Assembly: GCF_900659615.1 (NCBI RefSeq)
Contig: NZ_CAACUY010000004.1
Location: forward strand, 62,001-126,000
Source of the DNA: Actinomadura fibrosa
Lineage (GTDB): Bacteria > Actinomycetota > Actinomycetes > Streptosporangiales > Streptosporangiaceae
Direction of reading: 5' to 3'
DNA length: 64,000 bases
Shown here: one piece after another, positions 8,961-20,461 of the stretch
Layout: every line of letters begins with the position of its first letter
How positions within the stretch are numbered: position 1 is the first letter of the stretch
Made by a program: the position numbers and the translations under genes
Notes under the pieces: generated by a model
Told to the model about the DNA's origin: nothing
The model's database searches: none
What the model saw: the letters and a program-made list of their open reading frames with translations, nothing else

Positions 8961-8999
8961 TGTCGCCGGGACGGGCGGAGTGGATGCCGTCCCGGTCGG

Positions 9000-10592
9000 T
9001 CAGCGAGCGGCCCAGTGGGTCGGATCGCCACCGGCTCGGCGCGCGGCCTGAGCACGGCGCGCGGTGGACTCGACGATCGCGCGCGCCTCACCCAGGTCCC
9101 GGTCGCTGGCCGCGACCTGCACCGGCCCTGGCGGCGCGTCCACATGGACGGTCGCGAGGCCAAGGAGTCTCTGCAAGGGGTTCGCCGTGAGACGCACGCT
9201 TTGCGCGCGCGCGTGGGCGATCACGTCCGTGCGTCGGCAAGGCCAGCCGTGGCGGGAGACGAACACCACGTCGTCGGTTCCGGCTCCGTCCGCGCGGTCC
9301 ACCGACACCGCCTTGGACGATGCCGGAAGCAGGGGCACGGCGTCGATGTGGGTTCCGGGGAACACCTGCGAGACGAGATGCAGGGCGACGTGGCGGGGAG
9401 CCACCGGAAGCAGTGTCGAGGAGAGCGCCTGCCGCTCGCCCGCGTATCCGGCGACGGTGACCTCGACCCGCGCCCAGCCGATGGCCTTCCAGATCATCGG
9501 CTCGACGATGCTGACCGCCTGGACGCGCCCCGGCGGGAGGGTCTGCATCCGCGTCTCCAGCAGCCCGTACCGCAGCCGGATGCCGTCCGGGGACGTCGCG
9601 ACCGTGAAGTTGGCGTACATCACCATGGGCGCGATGACGGCGCGGATCAGCCCGAGCAGGACGGGGACGGCGACCGCGAGCATCCCGCCCTCGGCGTACA
9701 TCACGAGGAAGACGAGCGACGCGAAGAACAGCAACGCCGCCCCCAGGACGGGCAGCCGCAGCACCAGGGAACCGAGGAGCGCGCCGAAGGGGACGCGCCA
9801 CAGGTGCCGTTCCGGTGCCTCGGGAGTGTGGCCGGGCAGTCCGGCGGCGCGCGCGAGGAGTTCGGCCCGCAGTTGCTGGGCCGAGCGCCGTCCGAGGTAG
9901 CGCAGCGCGATCTCGCTCTGCTCGCCGCCGGCGAGTTCCACCCGCACCTCGGCGAGCGCGAACACGCGCGTGACCAGCGGACGGACCAGGTCGATGGCCT
10001 GGACGCGGGAGATCGGGATGCTGCGCCTGCGCTTGCGGAGCAGGCCGGTCTCCACGACCAGGTCGTCGCCGTCGATGCGGAAGCGGAGCGCGAGCCAGGC
10101 CCACAGGCCGGATCCGACCGCGATCGCCGTCATGGGCACGGTCACCAGGAGGAACCGGACGGCGACTTCCGCGCTGAGCTCCAGCCTGACGCCGTCGTCG
10201 GTCTGGGTCAGCAGCAGCGGGAAGCCGAGCAGGACGAAGTAGACGATGAGGAACACGAACGCGCGGAGCGGGGCGGTCGCCCAGTGCAGCCTGTGGGTGC
10301 CTTCGGAGAAGCGCACGGGAGGAGGCGGGGGCCTGTATCCGGGTGGCGCGCCGTAGGGCGGCTGGGGAGCACCCGGATGCGGACCGTAAGGCGGTCCTGG
10401 GAGCGGGCCAGGCTGACCGTAGGGAGGGCGGGGAGACCCGTAAGGCGGCCCAGGACGGCCCTGCGGCCCGTAAGGACCTGGCCTCTGCGGCCCATACGGC
10501 CCTGGAGAAGGCCCGGGCATACCTGGAGGAGGCCCAGGCGGGCCGTAGTACGGGCCTTGGCCGCCCGGCGGCGGGCCGTAGGGGCCGGTCAC
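9000..10592 (-). CDS. Large bPH2 (PH domain) membrane protein with Pro/Gly/Tyr-rich N-terminus
   Basis: 530 residues. The first ~90 are built of PYGPP / PYGPQ / PGPPYG repeats. Then come two hydrophobic hairpins and two bacterial PH (DUF304/YdbT-like) domains: [33 protein letters not shown], and later [32 protein letters not shown] start at 10592 overlaps the stop of the upstream PH gene (GTGA). The frame is open to 10955, but that extension only shadows the upstream gene. The pair resembles YdbS/YdbT; role unknown, possibly membrane stress or lipid-associated. Confidence 0.85.
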   Translation of the reverse strand: MTGPYGPPPGGQGPYYGPPGPPPGMPGPSPGPYGPQRPGPYGPQGRPGPPYGSPRPPYGQPGPLPGPPYGPHPGAPQPPYGAPPGYRPPPPPVRFSEGTHRLHWATAPLRAFVFLIVYFVLLGFPLLLTQTDDGVRLELSAEVAVRFLLVTVPMTAIAVGSGLWAWLALRFRIDGDDLVVETGLLRKRRRSIPISRVQAIDLVRPLVTRVFALAEVRVELAGGEQSEIALRYLGRRSAQQLRAELLARAAGLPGHTPEAPERHLWRVPFGALLGSLVLRLPVLGAALLFFASLVFLVMYAEGGMLAVAVPVLLGLIRAVIAPMVMYANFTVATSPDGIRLRYGLLETRMQTLPPGRVQAVSIVEPMIWKAIGWARVEVTVAGYAGERQALSSTLLPVAPRHVALHLVSQVFPGTHIDAVPLLPASSKAVSVDRADGAGTDDVVFVSRHGWPCRRTDVIAHARAQSVRLTANPLQRLLGLATVHVDAPPGPVQVAASDRDLGEARAIVESTARRAQAARRAGGDPTHWAAR

Positions 10593-11251
10593 AGGCCCAT
10601 GCTCCGCTCCTCGCCCTTCTGGGCGAGGCGGTCGCGCAGATGGGCCGCCTCGGCGGCGGGCAGCCCGGGGATGGTCGCGTCGGTGGCCGCCGCGGCGGTG
10701 TGCATGCGGACGGTGGCGATGCCCATCCACCGCTCCAGCAGCCCCGCCGTCACGTCCACGAACTGCATCCGCCCGTACGGCACGACGATGAGGCGCTTGA
10801 CGAACACGCCGTGCATGACGATGAGGTCCTCCGCGCGCTCGGCGTAGCCGAGGGAGCGGCGGTCCAGCTCGGCGACGGTGCCGGCGAGGACCACGCCGAG
10901 GACGACGGCGACGATCCACATCGCCGCGGCGACCGGGCCGCCTCCGTTCCGCCACACGATGAACTCGCCCACGGCACCGACCGGGACCGCCCAGAGCGCG
11001 GCCGCGAGCAGGCGGTGCCAGGTGTGACGCTTGGAGTTGGGGCTCCAGCGCAGCCCGTTGCCGGGAGCGAACGCCTGGTCCGCCCGGTAGACGGGCGGAG
11101 CGGCCACCGCTCCGCCGACGGCCTGCGGGGGATTCTCCGGCGCCTGACCAGGGAGCCGCCCCGCCTGGCCCGGGCCGGGCGGGTACGCCGCACCCGGTCG
11201 CCCTGGGTGCGGAACGGGCTCATATGGCGGTTCGCCGTGACTCGCGTTCAT
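10589..11251 (-). CDS. bPH2 (PH domain) membrane protein, YdbS-like
   Basis: 220 residues: a Pro/Gly-rich cytoplasmic N-terminus (~75 residues), two membrane helices ([17 protein letters not shown] and [17 protein letters not shown]), then one PH domain with [43 protein letters not shown], the standard DUF304 pattern. It is first in a two-gene operon with the larger PH protein and divergent from the NuoD paralogue. The function of this family is unknown. Confidence 0.85.
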   Translation of the reverse strand: MNASHGEPPYEPVPHPGRPGAAYPPGPGQAGRLPGQAPENPPQAVGGAVAAPPVYRADQAFAPGNGLRWSPNSKRHTWHRLLAAALWAVPVGAVGEFIVWRNGGGPVAAAMWIVAVVLGVVLAGTVAELDRRSLGYAERAEDLIVMHGVFVKRLIVVPYGRMQFVDVTAGLLERWMGIATVRMHTAAAATDATIPGLPAAEAAHLRDRLAQKGEERSMGL

Positions 11252-11329
11252 TGCCCCCTAGTCAACCGGATAACGTGTGCCGCTCGCCATGGGACTATGA
11301 ACCGTGATCGGACCGGCGGAGACGCGACC

Positions 11330-12478
11330 ATGACCACCGAGCGCATCGTGGGGATCGGGACGGGCGCCAAGGAGCTCGCCACCGAGGACATGACGCTGAA
11401 CATCGGGCCGCAGCACCCGTCCACGCACGGCGTGCTGCGGCTCCGCCTGACGCTGGACGGCGAGCGCATCTCGGCCGCCGAGCCCATCGTCGGCTACATG
11501 CACCGCGGCGCGGAGAAGCTGTTCGAGGTCCGCGACTTCCGGCAGATCATCGTGCTGGCGAACCGGCACGACTGGCTGTCGGCGTTCTCCAGCGAGCTCG
11601 GCGTCGTCCTCGCGGTGGAGCGGATGCTCGGCATGGAGGTCCCGGCGCGCGCGGTCTGGACGAGGACGCTGCTCGCGGAGCTCAACCGGGTCCTCAACCA
11701 CCTCATGTTCCTCGGGTCGTACCCGCTGGAGGTGGGCGCGATCACCCCGATCTTCTACGCGTTCCGCGAGCGCGAGGTCCTCCAGCGCGTAATGGAGGAG
11801 CTTTCCGGTGGCCGGATGCACTACATGTTCAACCGGGTCGGCGGCCTGAAAGAGGAGCTGCCCGCGGGGTGGACGGCGCGCGCGCGGAAGGCGGTCTCGG
11901 ACGTCCGGTCCCGGATGGGCGACATCGACGACCTCATCATGGGCAACGAGATCTTCCGCGCGCGCACACGCGGCGTGGGTGTGCTGACGGAGGAGCAGAT
12001 CCTCCAGTACGGGGTGTCCGGGCCTATCGCACGGGCGTCCGGAGTCGACTTCGACCTGCGCCGAGACGAGCCGTACCTGGCCTACGGCGACTTGGACGTG
12101 CGCGTGGTCACCCGTTCGGAGGGCGACTGCCTCGCCCGCTTCGAGTGCCTGCTGGACCAGGTGCACGCGTCCCTGGACCTGGCCGACGCCTGCCTGGATC
12201 GGCTCGCCGAGCTGCCGCCCGGGCCGATCAACCAGCGGTTGCCGAAGGTCCTGAAGGTCCCCGAGGGCCACACCTACGCTTGGACGGAGAACCCGCTCGG
12301 CATCAACGGCTACTACCTGGTGTCGCGGGGCGAGAAGACGCCCTGGCGGTTGAAGCTGCGCTCCGCCTCGTACAACAACGTCCAGGTCCTGGCCGAGCTG
12401 CTGCCCGGGAACCTGGTCGCCGACATGATCGCGATCCTGGGCTCGATGTTCTTCGTGGTCGGCGACATCGACAAGTGA
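11330..12478 (+). CDS. Stand-alone NuoD-like (complex I 49-kDa subunit) paralogue
   Basis: 382 residues. Family hallmarks are the N-terminal [25 protein letters not shown] and the [11 protein letters not shown] region near the quinone site. It is isolated: no other nuo genes flank it. The C-terminus ends FFVVGDIDK, where complex I subunits usually end with a GDVDR-type motif. Alternative ATG at 11297 is in frame; 11330 has GGCGGAG 8-14 bases upstream. Streptomyces also carry extra nuoD-like genes outside the nuo operon, as I recall. It could be an alternative subunit or a repurposed [NiFe]-hydrogenase-like scaffold. Confidence 0.88.
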   Translation: MTTERIVGIGTGAKELATEDMTLNIGPQHPSTHGVLRLRLTLDGERISAAEPIVGYMHRGAEKLFEVRDFRQIIVLANRHDWLSAFSSELGVVLAVERMLGMEVPARAVWTRTLLAELNRVLNHLMFLGSYPLEVGAITPIFYAFREREVLQRVMEELSGGRMHYMFNRVGGLKEELPAGWTARARKAVSDVRSRMGDIDDLIMGNEIFRARTRGVGVLTEEQILQYGVSGPIARASGVDFDLRRDEPYLAYGDLDVRVVTRSEGDCLARFECLLDQVHASLDLADACLDRLAELPPGPINQRLPKVLKVPEGHTYAWTENPLGINGYYLVSRGEKTPWRLKLRSASYNNVQVLAELLPGNLVADMIAILGSMFFVVGDIDK

Positions 12479-12500
12479 CCGTCCGCCACTCCCGGACGGT
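12478..12500 (+). terminator. Hairpin after the nuoD-like gene
   Basis: ACCGTCCG (12478-12485), 7-base loop, CGGACGGT (12493-12500), starting in the stop codon. Modest strength, no U-run. Confidence 0.45.
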
Positions 12501-12578
12501 TCGGACACATCCGGGGTATTCGGGCGAACCGCCCGGGGCTGCGCCACGTCTGACCAGGAAGACGTGAGGAGAGCGCAG

Positions 12579-12788
12579 ATGGGCGAGAACACACCGGCGG
12601 CCATCGCCGAACCGTGGACGGACTGGGAACGGCCGAACGGCGGCGGGCTCCCGAAGCCCCCGAAGCGTCCTCTCGGCCGGATCATCGTGCCCCTGGCCGT
12701 GCTGGGGGCACTCGTCGTCCTCGGCGCCACGTTCCTGCTCCTCGTGAGCGGCCCCGCGGGAGCCGCGGGCATGTGCGGCGGCGGATGA
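12579..12788 (+). CDS. Small single-pass membrane protein
   Basis: 69 residues: a Pro-rich cytoplasmic head, one membrane helix (IIVPLAVLGALVVLGATFLLLV) and a short GMCGGG tail. ATG at 12579 with AGGAG seven bases upstream; an in-frame GTG at 12564 is less likely. Its stop overlaps the next ATG (ATGA), so it is coupled to the polytopic protein that follows. Function unknown. Confidence 0.7.
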   Translation: MGENTPAAIAEPWTDWERPNGGGLPKPPKRPLGRIIVPLAVLGALVVLGATFLLLVSGPAGAAGMCGGG

Positions 12789-13870
12789 CCTCCGTCTCCG
12801 GGCCCGTCGGAACGCCGGTGAACGGTCTGGTCGAGGCGCCCGAAGCGGCGCACGGAGCGCGTCCGGAAGGAGCCGGGGAGGGCCCTGTCCGCGTGTTCAG
12901 GACGCTCCGGCTCACATGGCTCCTGGGGACGACCCTTCTGTCGGCGGGCGCGTTCGCCGGGGCCATCATGCTCGCTCCAGACGGCACAGACTCGCCGGGG
13001 CGGGCGCTCGGAACGCTGCTGTTCCTCGGATCGTCCGTCCATGTGGCGGCCACGGCCTGGTTCTTCACCCTGCCGGAGATCCGCGCCCACGCGCGCGCCC
13101 ACCGCGGCCGCTACGTGTTCGCTCCGGCCGGGCTCATCGCGGGGACGGCCTTGGCCGCGGTCCTCGTCCCCTACGAGCAGCTCCGGTGGGCGCTCCTCGC
13201 CTACTTCGCCTGGCAGTTCTTCCACTTCCAGAAGCAGAACGTCGGGATGGCCGCGCTCGCCGGGGTCGCGCAGGGCAGCGGCTCCGTTCAGCCCTTGGAG
13301 CGGGCCGGCATCATGCTCGCCGGAGCAGGCGGGATCGCGGGGCTCCTCGTCCACCCGGACCTCCTGCAACTGGGCGTCGAGCCGCCCTGGCGGGAACTGT
13401 TCCCGGTGACGTTCGCCGTGTTCGCGGCCGGTGTCGCCGTCGGCCTGTACGCGTTGGCGCGGCGCACTGCACGGCCCCCAGCGTTCACCGCCGTCTACCT
13501 GATCTCACTGCTCTTCTTCGCGCCGGTCTTCGCGTTCGAGTCGCCGTACGCGGCGGTCGCCGGACTCACGATCGCGCACGGCTACCAGTACCTGCTCATC
13601 GTGGGCCTCGTGGCGGGCGCACCCCGGCGCGGCCGCTCCGGTCTCACCGGCCTGGCGGTCATGGCGGCGATCGCGCTGGCCGGCGGCGTCGCGATCGACC
13701 AGGCGTCCCACCTGCACGGCTCACCGCTCCCCTGGGAGCGCGCCCTGTACGGGGCCTACCTCGGCGCCGTGATGACCCACTTCGTCGTCGACGCGGGCCT
13801 GTGGCGCCTCCGCGACGAGTTCCCGCGCCGGTTCCTCACCGCGAGCGTCCCCTACCTGCTCAAGCCCTGA
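12785..13870 (+). CDS. Polytopic membrane protein of unknown function
   Basis: 361 residues with about eight to nine predicted helices (for example WLLGTTLLSAGAFAGAIML, TVFGF-like segments and AVMAAIALAGGVAI). Conserved-looking polar positions inside helices are HVAATAWFF, FAWQFFHFQKQNVG and AHGYQYLLIVG; the His residues recall heme- or metal-binding membrane proteins, but I recognise no family. ATGA overlap with the small upstream membrane protein implies a two-gene unit. The N-terminal ~40 residues are soluble. Confidence 0.75.
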   Translation: MTSVSGPVGTPVNGLVEAPEAAHGARPEGAGEGPVRVFRTLRLTWLLGTTLLSAGAFAGAIMLAPDGTDSPGRALGTLLFLGSSVHVAATAWFFTLPEIRAHARAHRGRYVFAPAGLIAGTALAAVLVPYEQLRWALLAYFAWQFFHFQKQNVGMAALAGVAQGSGSVQPLERAGIMLAGAGGIAGLLVHPDLLQLGVEPPWRELFPVTFAVFAAGVAVGLYALARRTARPPAFTAVYLISLLFFAPVFAFESPYAAVAGLTIAHGYQYLLIVGLVAGAPRRGRSGLTGLAVMAAIALAGGVAIDQASHLHGSPLPWERALYGAYLGAVMTHFVVDAGLWRLRDEFPRRFLTASVPYLLKP

Positions 13871-13910
13871 CGAGCGGGCAGGGGCGCACGGTCAGCACGG
13901 GCGCGCGCGG

Positions 13911-14384
13911 TCAGGCGCGCGAGGCGCCGCGGTCCCGCTCCTGCTCGTCGGGGTCCTTCGGCACGCGGCACGCGTACTCCAGGAAGAAGGCCGCCCCCAC
14001 GAGGACGGCGGCCGCCAGGAAGGTCCCCCCGCTGACGAAGAAGTCGTCGCGCGGGGTGGGCTTGTCCAGCGAGTCCGCGAGGCTGACCGCGAACCCGGCG
14101 AACACCCCCGCGATGACGGCGGCGGCGTGCGCGCTGGCCTTGCCGAGCGCGGCCATGCGGGCGACGACGAGGGGCTCCACCGGACGGGTGTTCGGCTTGC
14201 GGCGGATGCGGCGCAGCACGTTCACGCCGGTGAAGCCCTCGCCGAGCGCCAGCAGCAGCAGCGTCGGCACGGCCGTCCACGGCAGGGGCGGGAGCGAGAG
14301 GTAGGCCGAGCGCAGCACCGCCCACGTGATCAGTCCGACGACGACCACGAGGGCGATGAGGAACAGCGGGCGGGAAGGTCTCAT
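13911..14384 (-). CDS. DUF3180 membrane protein
   Basis: 157 residues with four membrane helices, the third flanked by KASAHAAAVIAGVFAGF. It matches the actinobacterial DUF3180 family, which sits next to folK in many genomes, as here: its ATG overlaps the folK stop by 4 bp. Function unknown. The C-terminus is a charged tail (KDPDEQERDRG). Confidence 0.85.
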   Translation of the reverse strand: MRPSRPLFLIALVVVVGLITWAVLRSAYLSLPPLPWTAVPTLLLLALGEGFTGVNVLRRIRRKPNTRPVEPLVVARMAALGKASAHAAAVIAGVFAGFAVSLADSLDKPTPRDDFFVSGGTFLAAAVLVGAAFFLEYACRVPKDPDEQERDRGASRA

Positions 14385-14968
14385 ACAGGCTGCTGGAGCG
14401 TCAGGTCGGTACGGCGGCGGACGGCCGACGGGCCCCCCTCCGCCACCTTCGCCTCGGCCAGGTCGCCGACGCGCCCGTGCCCGGGGAGCAGCACGTCCGG
14501 CTCGATGTCGGCCCAGGGGACGAGCACGAACGCCCGCTCGTGCGCGCGGGGGTGCGGCAGCGTCAGGTCGGGGTCGTCGGAGGTGATGTCGCCGAACACC
14601 ACGATGTCGATGTCCAGGGTGCGGGGGCCCCAGCGGACCTCGCGGACGCGGCGCATCGAGTTCTCGATGTTCAGCACGCGTTCGAGGAGGTTCTCCGGTG
14701 GCAGCCGGGTGTCGGCGACGAGGATGATGTTCAGGTAGTCGCCCTGCTCCGGGATCGTCTCCCCGGGGGGCGCGTAGGGGGCGGTCTCGTAGACCGGGGA
14801 GAACGCCACGAACTCCAGGCCGGGCGCGTCGAACAGCGCGTCCACCGCCTCCTGGAGGTTCTCCATGCGGTCACCGAGGTTGCTCCCGAGCGAGAAGACC
14901 ACGCGGTGCTGGACCAGCATGTGGCCGCCGGTGGCGGTGCGGTCGGGCATGCGGTCGGACGCTGTCAT
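14381..14968 (-). CDS. folK: 2-amino-4-hydroxy-6-hydroxymethyldihydropteridine pyrophosphokinase
   Basis: 195 residues. HPPK transfers pyrophosphate from ATP to 6-hydroxymethyl-dihydropterin in folate synthesis. Motifs: FSLGSNLGDR, YETAPY, the RWGPRTLDIDIVVFG metal- and ATP-binding signature, and LPHPRAHERAFVLVPW. The start at 14968 has AGGAGGAG upstream and overlaps the folB stop (ATGA). An N-terminal extension of about 22 residues precedes the core. Last enzymatic gene of the folate run before DUF3180. Confidence 0.95.
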   Translation of the reverse strand: MTASDRMPDRTATGGHMLVQHRVVFSLGSNLGDRMENLQEAVDALFDAPGLEFVAFSPVYETAPYAPPGETIPEQGDYLNIILVADTRLPPENLLERVLNIENSMRRVREVRWGPRTLDIDIVVFGDITSDDPDLTLPHPRAHERAFVLVPWADIEPDVLLPGHGRVGDLAEAKVAEGGPSAVRRRTDLTLQQPV

Positions 14969-15330
14969 GGGCGACTCCTCCTGATCTTCACGGCGACGTC
15001 CGTGAAGGGATGCGGCACCGGGGCGCTCGGCTTGTGGACGGTGATCTCGACCTCCGACACCGCCGGATCTTCCAGACATTCGATCGCCAACCGGTCGGCG
15101 AGCGTTTCGATCAGGTTGACGGGCTCCCCCTCGACGACGGCGACCAGGCGGCCGGCGAGCGATCCGTAGTCGACGGTACGGGAGAGGTCGTCCCCCGCGG
15201 CGGCCGGGCGCGTGTCGAGGCCGAGGACGGCGTCCACCACGAACTCCTGCCCGAGCTCGCGCTCGGCGGGCAGGCAGCCGTGCCGCCCCCGGGCCCGCAG
15301 GCCGCGCAGTTCGATCCGGTCGAGACTCAT
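14965..15330 (-). CDS. folB: Dihydroneopterin aldolase
   Basis: 121 residues, the standard length. Converts dihydroneopterin to 6-hydroxymethyl-dihydropterin and glycolaldehyde. Conserved GRHGCLPAERELGQEFVVD with the catalytic Glu, TVDYGSL, LIETLADRLA, and the C-terminal active-site Lys in VHKPSAPVP. Overlaps both neighbours by 4 bp. The order folP - NTF2-like - folB - folK is typical for actinobacteria. Confidence 0.95.
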   Translation of the reverse strand: MSLDRIELRGLRARGRHGCLPAERELGQEFVVDAVLGLDTRPAAAGDDLSRTVDYGSLAGRLVAVVEGEPVNLIETLADRLAIECLEDPAVSEVEITVHKPSAPVPHPFTDVAVKIRRSRP

Positions 15331-15764
15331 TCTTCCTCTGCATCCGCGCCGTTGAGCACTGGCGAGCCGTGGTGGAGCAGGAGCCGCCACTCCCCGTCGG
15401 CCCGTACGAACACGTTGGTGGCCACGATGCTTCCCCCGGCGAGGAACCCGGCCTCGGTCTCCTCGTCGGCGGTCAGCACGTTCTCCTTGCACGTGACCAC
15501 AGCATGATCGCCGTAAACATCGCTTTCGACGTCGGTCAGAACAAATTGGATGTACGACGTATTGGCCATGATGAGGGCCCAGGAGCGGAGCACCTCGTCA
15601 CGGCCCCGCAGCATCGTCCACCCGGGGTGCACGCACGAGACGCCCGCCGCGTACGGGCCGTCCGCCCACACCGCGGACATCCGGTCGAAGTCGCCGGCCT
15701 CGAAGGCCGCGTAGAACTCCGCGTGCGCCTCGTCGAGGTCGGCACGGTTCACGGCACGGGTCAT
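15327..15764 (-). CDS. NTF2-like (SnoaL-fold) protein embedded in the folate operon
   Basis: 145 residues, cystatin-like fold of the nuclear transport factor 2 family: an AHAEFYAAFEAGDFDRMSAVWAD first helix and a C-terminal VFVRADGEWRLLLHHGSPV strand-turn. Start and stop overlap folP and folB by 4 bp, so it is translated with them. Proteins of this type occur in fol operons of many actinomycetes; no catalytic role is known. It may fill the dihydroneopterin triphosphate phosphatase gap, but that is speculation. Confidence 0.85.
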   Translation of the reverse strand: MTRAVNRADLDEAHAEFYAAFEAGDFDRMSAVWADGPYAAGVSCVHPGWTMLRGRDEVLRSWALIMANTSYIQFVLTDVESDVYGDHAVVTCKENVLTADEETEAGFLAGGSIVATNVFVRADGEWRLLLHHGSPVLNGADAEEE

Positions 15765-16684
15765 CGGCCATCGCTCCCGGCATCGGCGCGACCGTCCGCC
15801 GCTGCGTTCTCATCGGCGGGTCGGTGCGCCGGACGGGCGGCGCGGAACGCGGCGGCCACCCGTACGGCGTCGACGTTGGCCCGGACGCGGTGCACGCGCA
15901 CGCACCACGCCCCCTCGGCCGCCGCGAGGGCCGTGGTGGCCACGGTCGCGTCGTCGCACTCGGCGAACGGGCGGCGGGTCCCGTCGGGCTCCGCGAGGAG
16001 GCTGGTGAGGAAGCTCTTACGGGACGCCCCCACGAGGACCGGATATCCGGTGGACGTCAACGCGTCCAGGTGGGCGAGCAGGGCCCAGTTGTGGCCCGCC
16101 TTGGGGCTCTTCGCGAAACCCAGTCCCGGATCCAGGACGATCAGGGACGGGTCGACCCCCTCGTCCAGCACCGCACTGACACGGTGCAGGAGCTCCTCGC
16201 GCACTTCACGGACGACGTCGGCGTACACGGCCCGGGTCTGCATGTCATGGCTGTGGCCGCGCCAGTGCATCACCACATACGGCACCCGGGCCGCGGCGAC
16301 GACCCGAGGCATGTCGGGATCGGCCAAGCCCCCGCTCACATCGTTCACGAGCCGCGCCCCCGCGGCCACGGCGGCCTCGGCGACCTCCGCGCGCATGGTG
16401 TCGACGCTGACCGGGACGTCCTCCGCCGAGAGCGCCTCGATCACCGGCACGACCCGGCGGAGCTCCTCCTCAAGCGAGACGCGCTGGGCGCCAGGACGGG
16501 TCGATTCGCCGCCCACGTCGACGATGTCGGCGCCCTCGGCGACGAGGTCGAGCCCGTGCCTGATCGCTTTCTCCTGGTCGAACCAGGCTCCACCATCGGA
16601 GAAGGAGTCCGGGGTGACGTTGACCACGCCCATGACGAGGCAGCGCCCCGGCTCGGGGAGCCCCGGAACAACGGCACTGGTCAT
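15761..16684 (-). CDS. folP: Dihydropteroate synthase
   Basis: 307 residues. Condenses p-aminobenzoate with hydroxymethyl-dihydropterin pyrophosphate; the target of sulfonamides. Signature MGVVNVTPDSFSDGG, IVDVGGESTRPGA, NDVSGG, the LDPGLGFAKS loop and VGASRKSF are all present. The C-terminal ~30 residues (after RPAHRPADEN) are a low-complexity tail beyond the TIM barrel. It heads the coupled folP-NTF2-folB-folK-DUF3180 run, downstream of folE with a strong hairpin between them. Confidence 0.96.
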   Translation of the reverse strand: MTSAVVPGLPEPGRCLVMGVVNVTPDSFSDGGAWFDQEKAIRHGLDLVAEGADIVDVGGESTRPGAQRVSLEEELRRVVPVIEALSAEDVPVSVDTMRAEVAEAAVAAGARLVNDVSGGLADPDMPRVVAAARVPYVVMHWRGHSHDMQTRAVYADVVREVREELLHRVSAVLDEGVDPSLIVLDPGLGFAKSPKAGHNWALLAHLDALTSTGYPVLVGASRKSFLTSLLAEPDGTRRPFAECDDATVATTALAAAEGAWCVRVHRVRANVDAVRVAAAFRAARPAHRPADENAAADGRADAGSDGR

Positions 16685-16780
16685 GCCGCAACCCTATGCC
16701 TTGGTCCGCCGATGCCGGAGAGCGGCCCGGCCGCCCGGACCCGCCCGCGGCGCCGGGAAGGCGGCGGTCGCCGGATGACG

Positions 16781-16817
16781 CTGAAAGGGCCTCAGCGCGA
16801 CGCTGAGGCCCTTTCAG
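16781..16817 (-). terminator. Strong 16-bp hairpin between folE and folP
   Basis: Perfect inverted repeat 16781-16796 / 16802-16817 (CTGAAAGGGCCTCAGC) with a 5-base loop. It lies 33 bp after the folE stop and 97 bp before the folP start, so it would end or attenuate the ftsH-folE transcript and separate it from folP. Confidence 0.8.
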
Positions 16818-16849
16818 GTGCCTTCGGGAACCGGGGACAGGGTCCGGGT

Positions 16850-17461
16850 TCAGGAGCGGCCGAGGATCAGGCTCATCGCCTCGGCCCGGGTCTCCGCATG
16901 ATCGCGGAAGTCGCCGCGCACCGCCGACGTGACCGTCTTGGCGCCCGGCTTCCGGACGCCGCGCATCGTCATGCACAGGTGCTCCGCCTCGATCACGACG
17001 ATCGCGCCCCGCGGCTCCAGCACGCTCATCAGCGCGTCCGCCACCTGGCTCGTCAGCCGCTCCTGCACCTGCGGCCGGCGGGCGTACACGTCCACCAGCC
17101 GGGCCAGCTTCGACAGCCCGGTGATCTGCCCCTTCTTGTTGGGCGTGTAGCCCACGTGCGCGACCCCGTGGAACGGCACCAGGTGGTGCTCGCACACGCT
17201 GTACACCTCAATGTCCTTCACCAGGACCATTTCCTCATGGTCGGCGTCGAACACCGTGGTCAGCGCGTCCTCGGGACGCTGGCGCAGGCCCGCGAACTGC
17301 TCCGCGTACGCCCGCGCCACCCGGGCCGGGGTGGCGCGGAGCCCGTCGCGATCGGGGTCCTCCCCGATCGCGAACAGGATCTCGCGGACGGCCTTCTCGA
17401 TGCGCGCGTGGTCGAACCCCGGAGGGTCCTCCCGCATCGGCTCCTCGTCGTCGTACGGCAT
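16850..17461 (-). CDS. folE: GTP cyclohydrolase I
   Basis: 203 residues. First step of folate synthesis: GTP to dihydroneopterin triphosphate. Zinc ligands are visible in [12 protein letters not shown] and in [12 protein letters not shown]; the [25 protein letters not shown] block is canonical. I use ATG 17461; a TTG six bases upstream is possible, and neither has a strong ribosome site. The gene starts 11 bp after ftsH and is probably co-transcribed with it. Confidence 0.95.
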   Translation of the reverse strand: MPYDDEEPMREDPPGFDHARIEKAVREILFAIGEDPDRDGLRATPARVARAYAEQFAGLRQRPEDALTTVFDADHEEMVLVKDIEVYSVCEHHLVPFHGVAHVGYTPNKKGQITGLSKLARLVDVYARRPQVQERLTSQVADALMSVLEPRGAIVVIEAEHLCMTMRGVRKPGAKTVTSAVRGDFRDHAETRAEAMSLILGRS

Positions 17462-17472
17462 CGCCAAGGCGA

Positions 17473-19479
<2,007 letters not shown>

Positions 19480-19835
19480 TTATCCGGTTACCCCTCCGGG
19501 GCCCGTCCCTCCTGACCAACGTCTGTGTGCGATCCTCGCCCGTCCCGCCGGGGGGCGGACGCCACTGCGACCAACAAAAGGCCCGCCGCCCGGGGATCCG
19601 GGACCACCGAGGCGGTAGTCCTCGCGTGGCTCCAGGGCCCGAGCGCCCGAGACACCGACGGTACACCGCAGGACACAGGAGACGCAGCCGGCGCCGATTC
19701 TCCCGATCCTGTTCATATACCCGTCAACGACCTTTGCAACGATCCGTCACGGCCCCTTGTTCCCCGCCGGCCGTCTCGGGGCCGTGACCAGCCCCGAGAC
19801 GAGCGGATCCGCACCGCCCCCAGGCGTCGCCGCCC
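19480..19835. other. ftsH promoter region and hpt downstream region
   Basis: 356 bp without a gene. It contains the ftsH leader with a GGAGGGG ribosome site at its left end and a hairpin at 19772-19801 on its right. I could not assign -35/-10 boxes with confidence. Confidence 0.5.
19772..19801 (-). terminator. Hairpin downstream of hpt
   Basis: Perfect 11-bp stem CGTCTCGGGGC (19772-19782) with 19791-19801 and an 8-base loop, 34 bp past the hpt stop. Confidence 0.65.
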
Positions 19836-20399
19836 CTAGGCGTCCCCGCCCCCGTACACGTGCGGGGCGAGGGTGCCGACGAACGGCAGGTTCCGGTACT
19901 TCTCCGCGTAGTCGAGCCCGTAGCCGATGACGAACTCGTTCGGGATGTCGAACCCGATGTACCGCACGTCGATCTCGGTCTTGACCGCCTCCGGCTTGCG
20001 GAGCAGCGCGCAGATCTCCAGCGACGCCGGCCCGCGCGAACGCAGGTTGCTGACCAGCCAGGACAGGGTGAGCCCCGAGTCGACGATGTCCTCCACGATG
20101 AGGACGTGCCGGTCGAGGATGTCGGTGTCCAGGTCCTTGAGGATACGTACGACGCCGGACGACTTGGTCCCCGACCCGTAGGACGACACCGCCATCCAGT
20201 CCATCGACGCGGGCGCGTGCAGGGCGCGCGCCAGGTCCGCCATGATCATGACGGCGCCCTTGAGGACGCCGACGAGCAGCAGGTCCTTGCCCGCGTAGTC
20301 GGCGTCGATCTTCGCGGCCAGCTCCCGCACCTTGGCCTGCAGCAGATCCTCGGGGATCAGCACCTTCGCCAGGTCCCGGCCCAGGTCCTTCTCGTCCAC
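19836..20399 (-). CDS. hpt: Hypoxanthine phosphoribosyltransferase
   Basis: 187 residues from GTG 20399. Purine salvage: hypoxanthine or guanine plus PRPP to IMP or GMP. PRPP-binding motif [18 protein letters not shown], PPi loop LKGAVMIM and the purine-binding region [20 protein letters not shown]. The frame is open to 20465, but the GTG has a GAGGGTGGGG ribosome-like stretch and matches the usual length. It sits 62 bp after tilS, a very widespread gene pair upstream of ftsH. Confidence 0.95.
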   Translation of the reverse strand: MDEKDLGRDLAKVLIPEDLLQAKVRELAAKIDADYAGKDLLLVGVLKGAVMIMADLARALHAPASMDWMAVSSYGSGTKSSGVVRILKDLDTDILDRHVLIVEDIVDSGLTLSWLVSNLRSRGPASLEICALLRKPEAVKTEIDVRYIGFDIPNEFVIGYGLDYAEKYRNLPFVGTLAPHVYGGGDA

Positions 20400-20461
20400 A
20401 ACCCCACCCTCATCGCTGCGACATCGGACGCGCCGCGTGACGGTTCGCACACGGCGCGGCA

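Noticed and set aside
11258..13369. 703-residue minus-strand ORF over nuoD and membrane genes
   Set aside because: Shadow frame; no motif and opposite to the well-supported NuoD-like gene.
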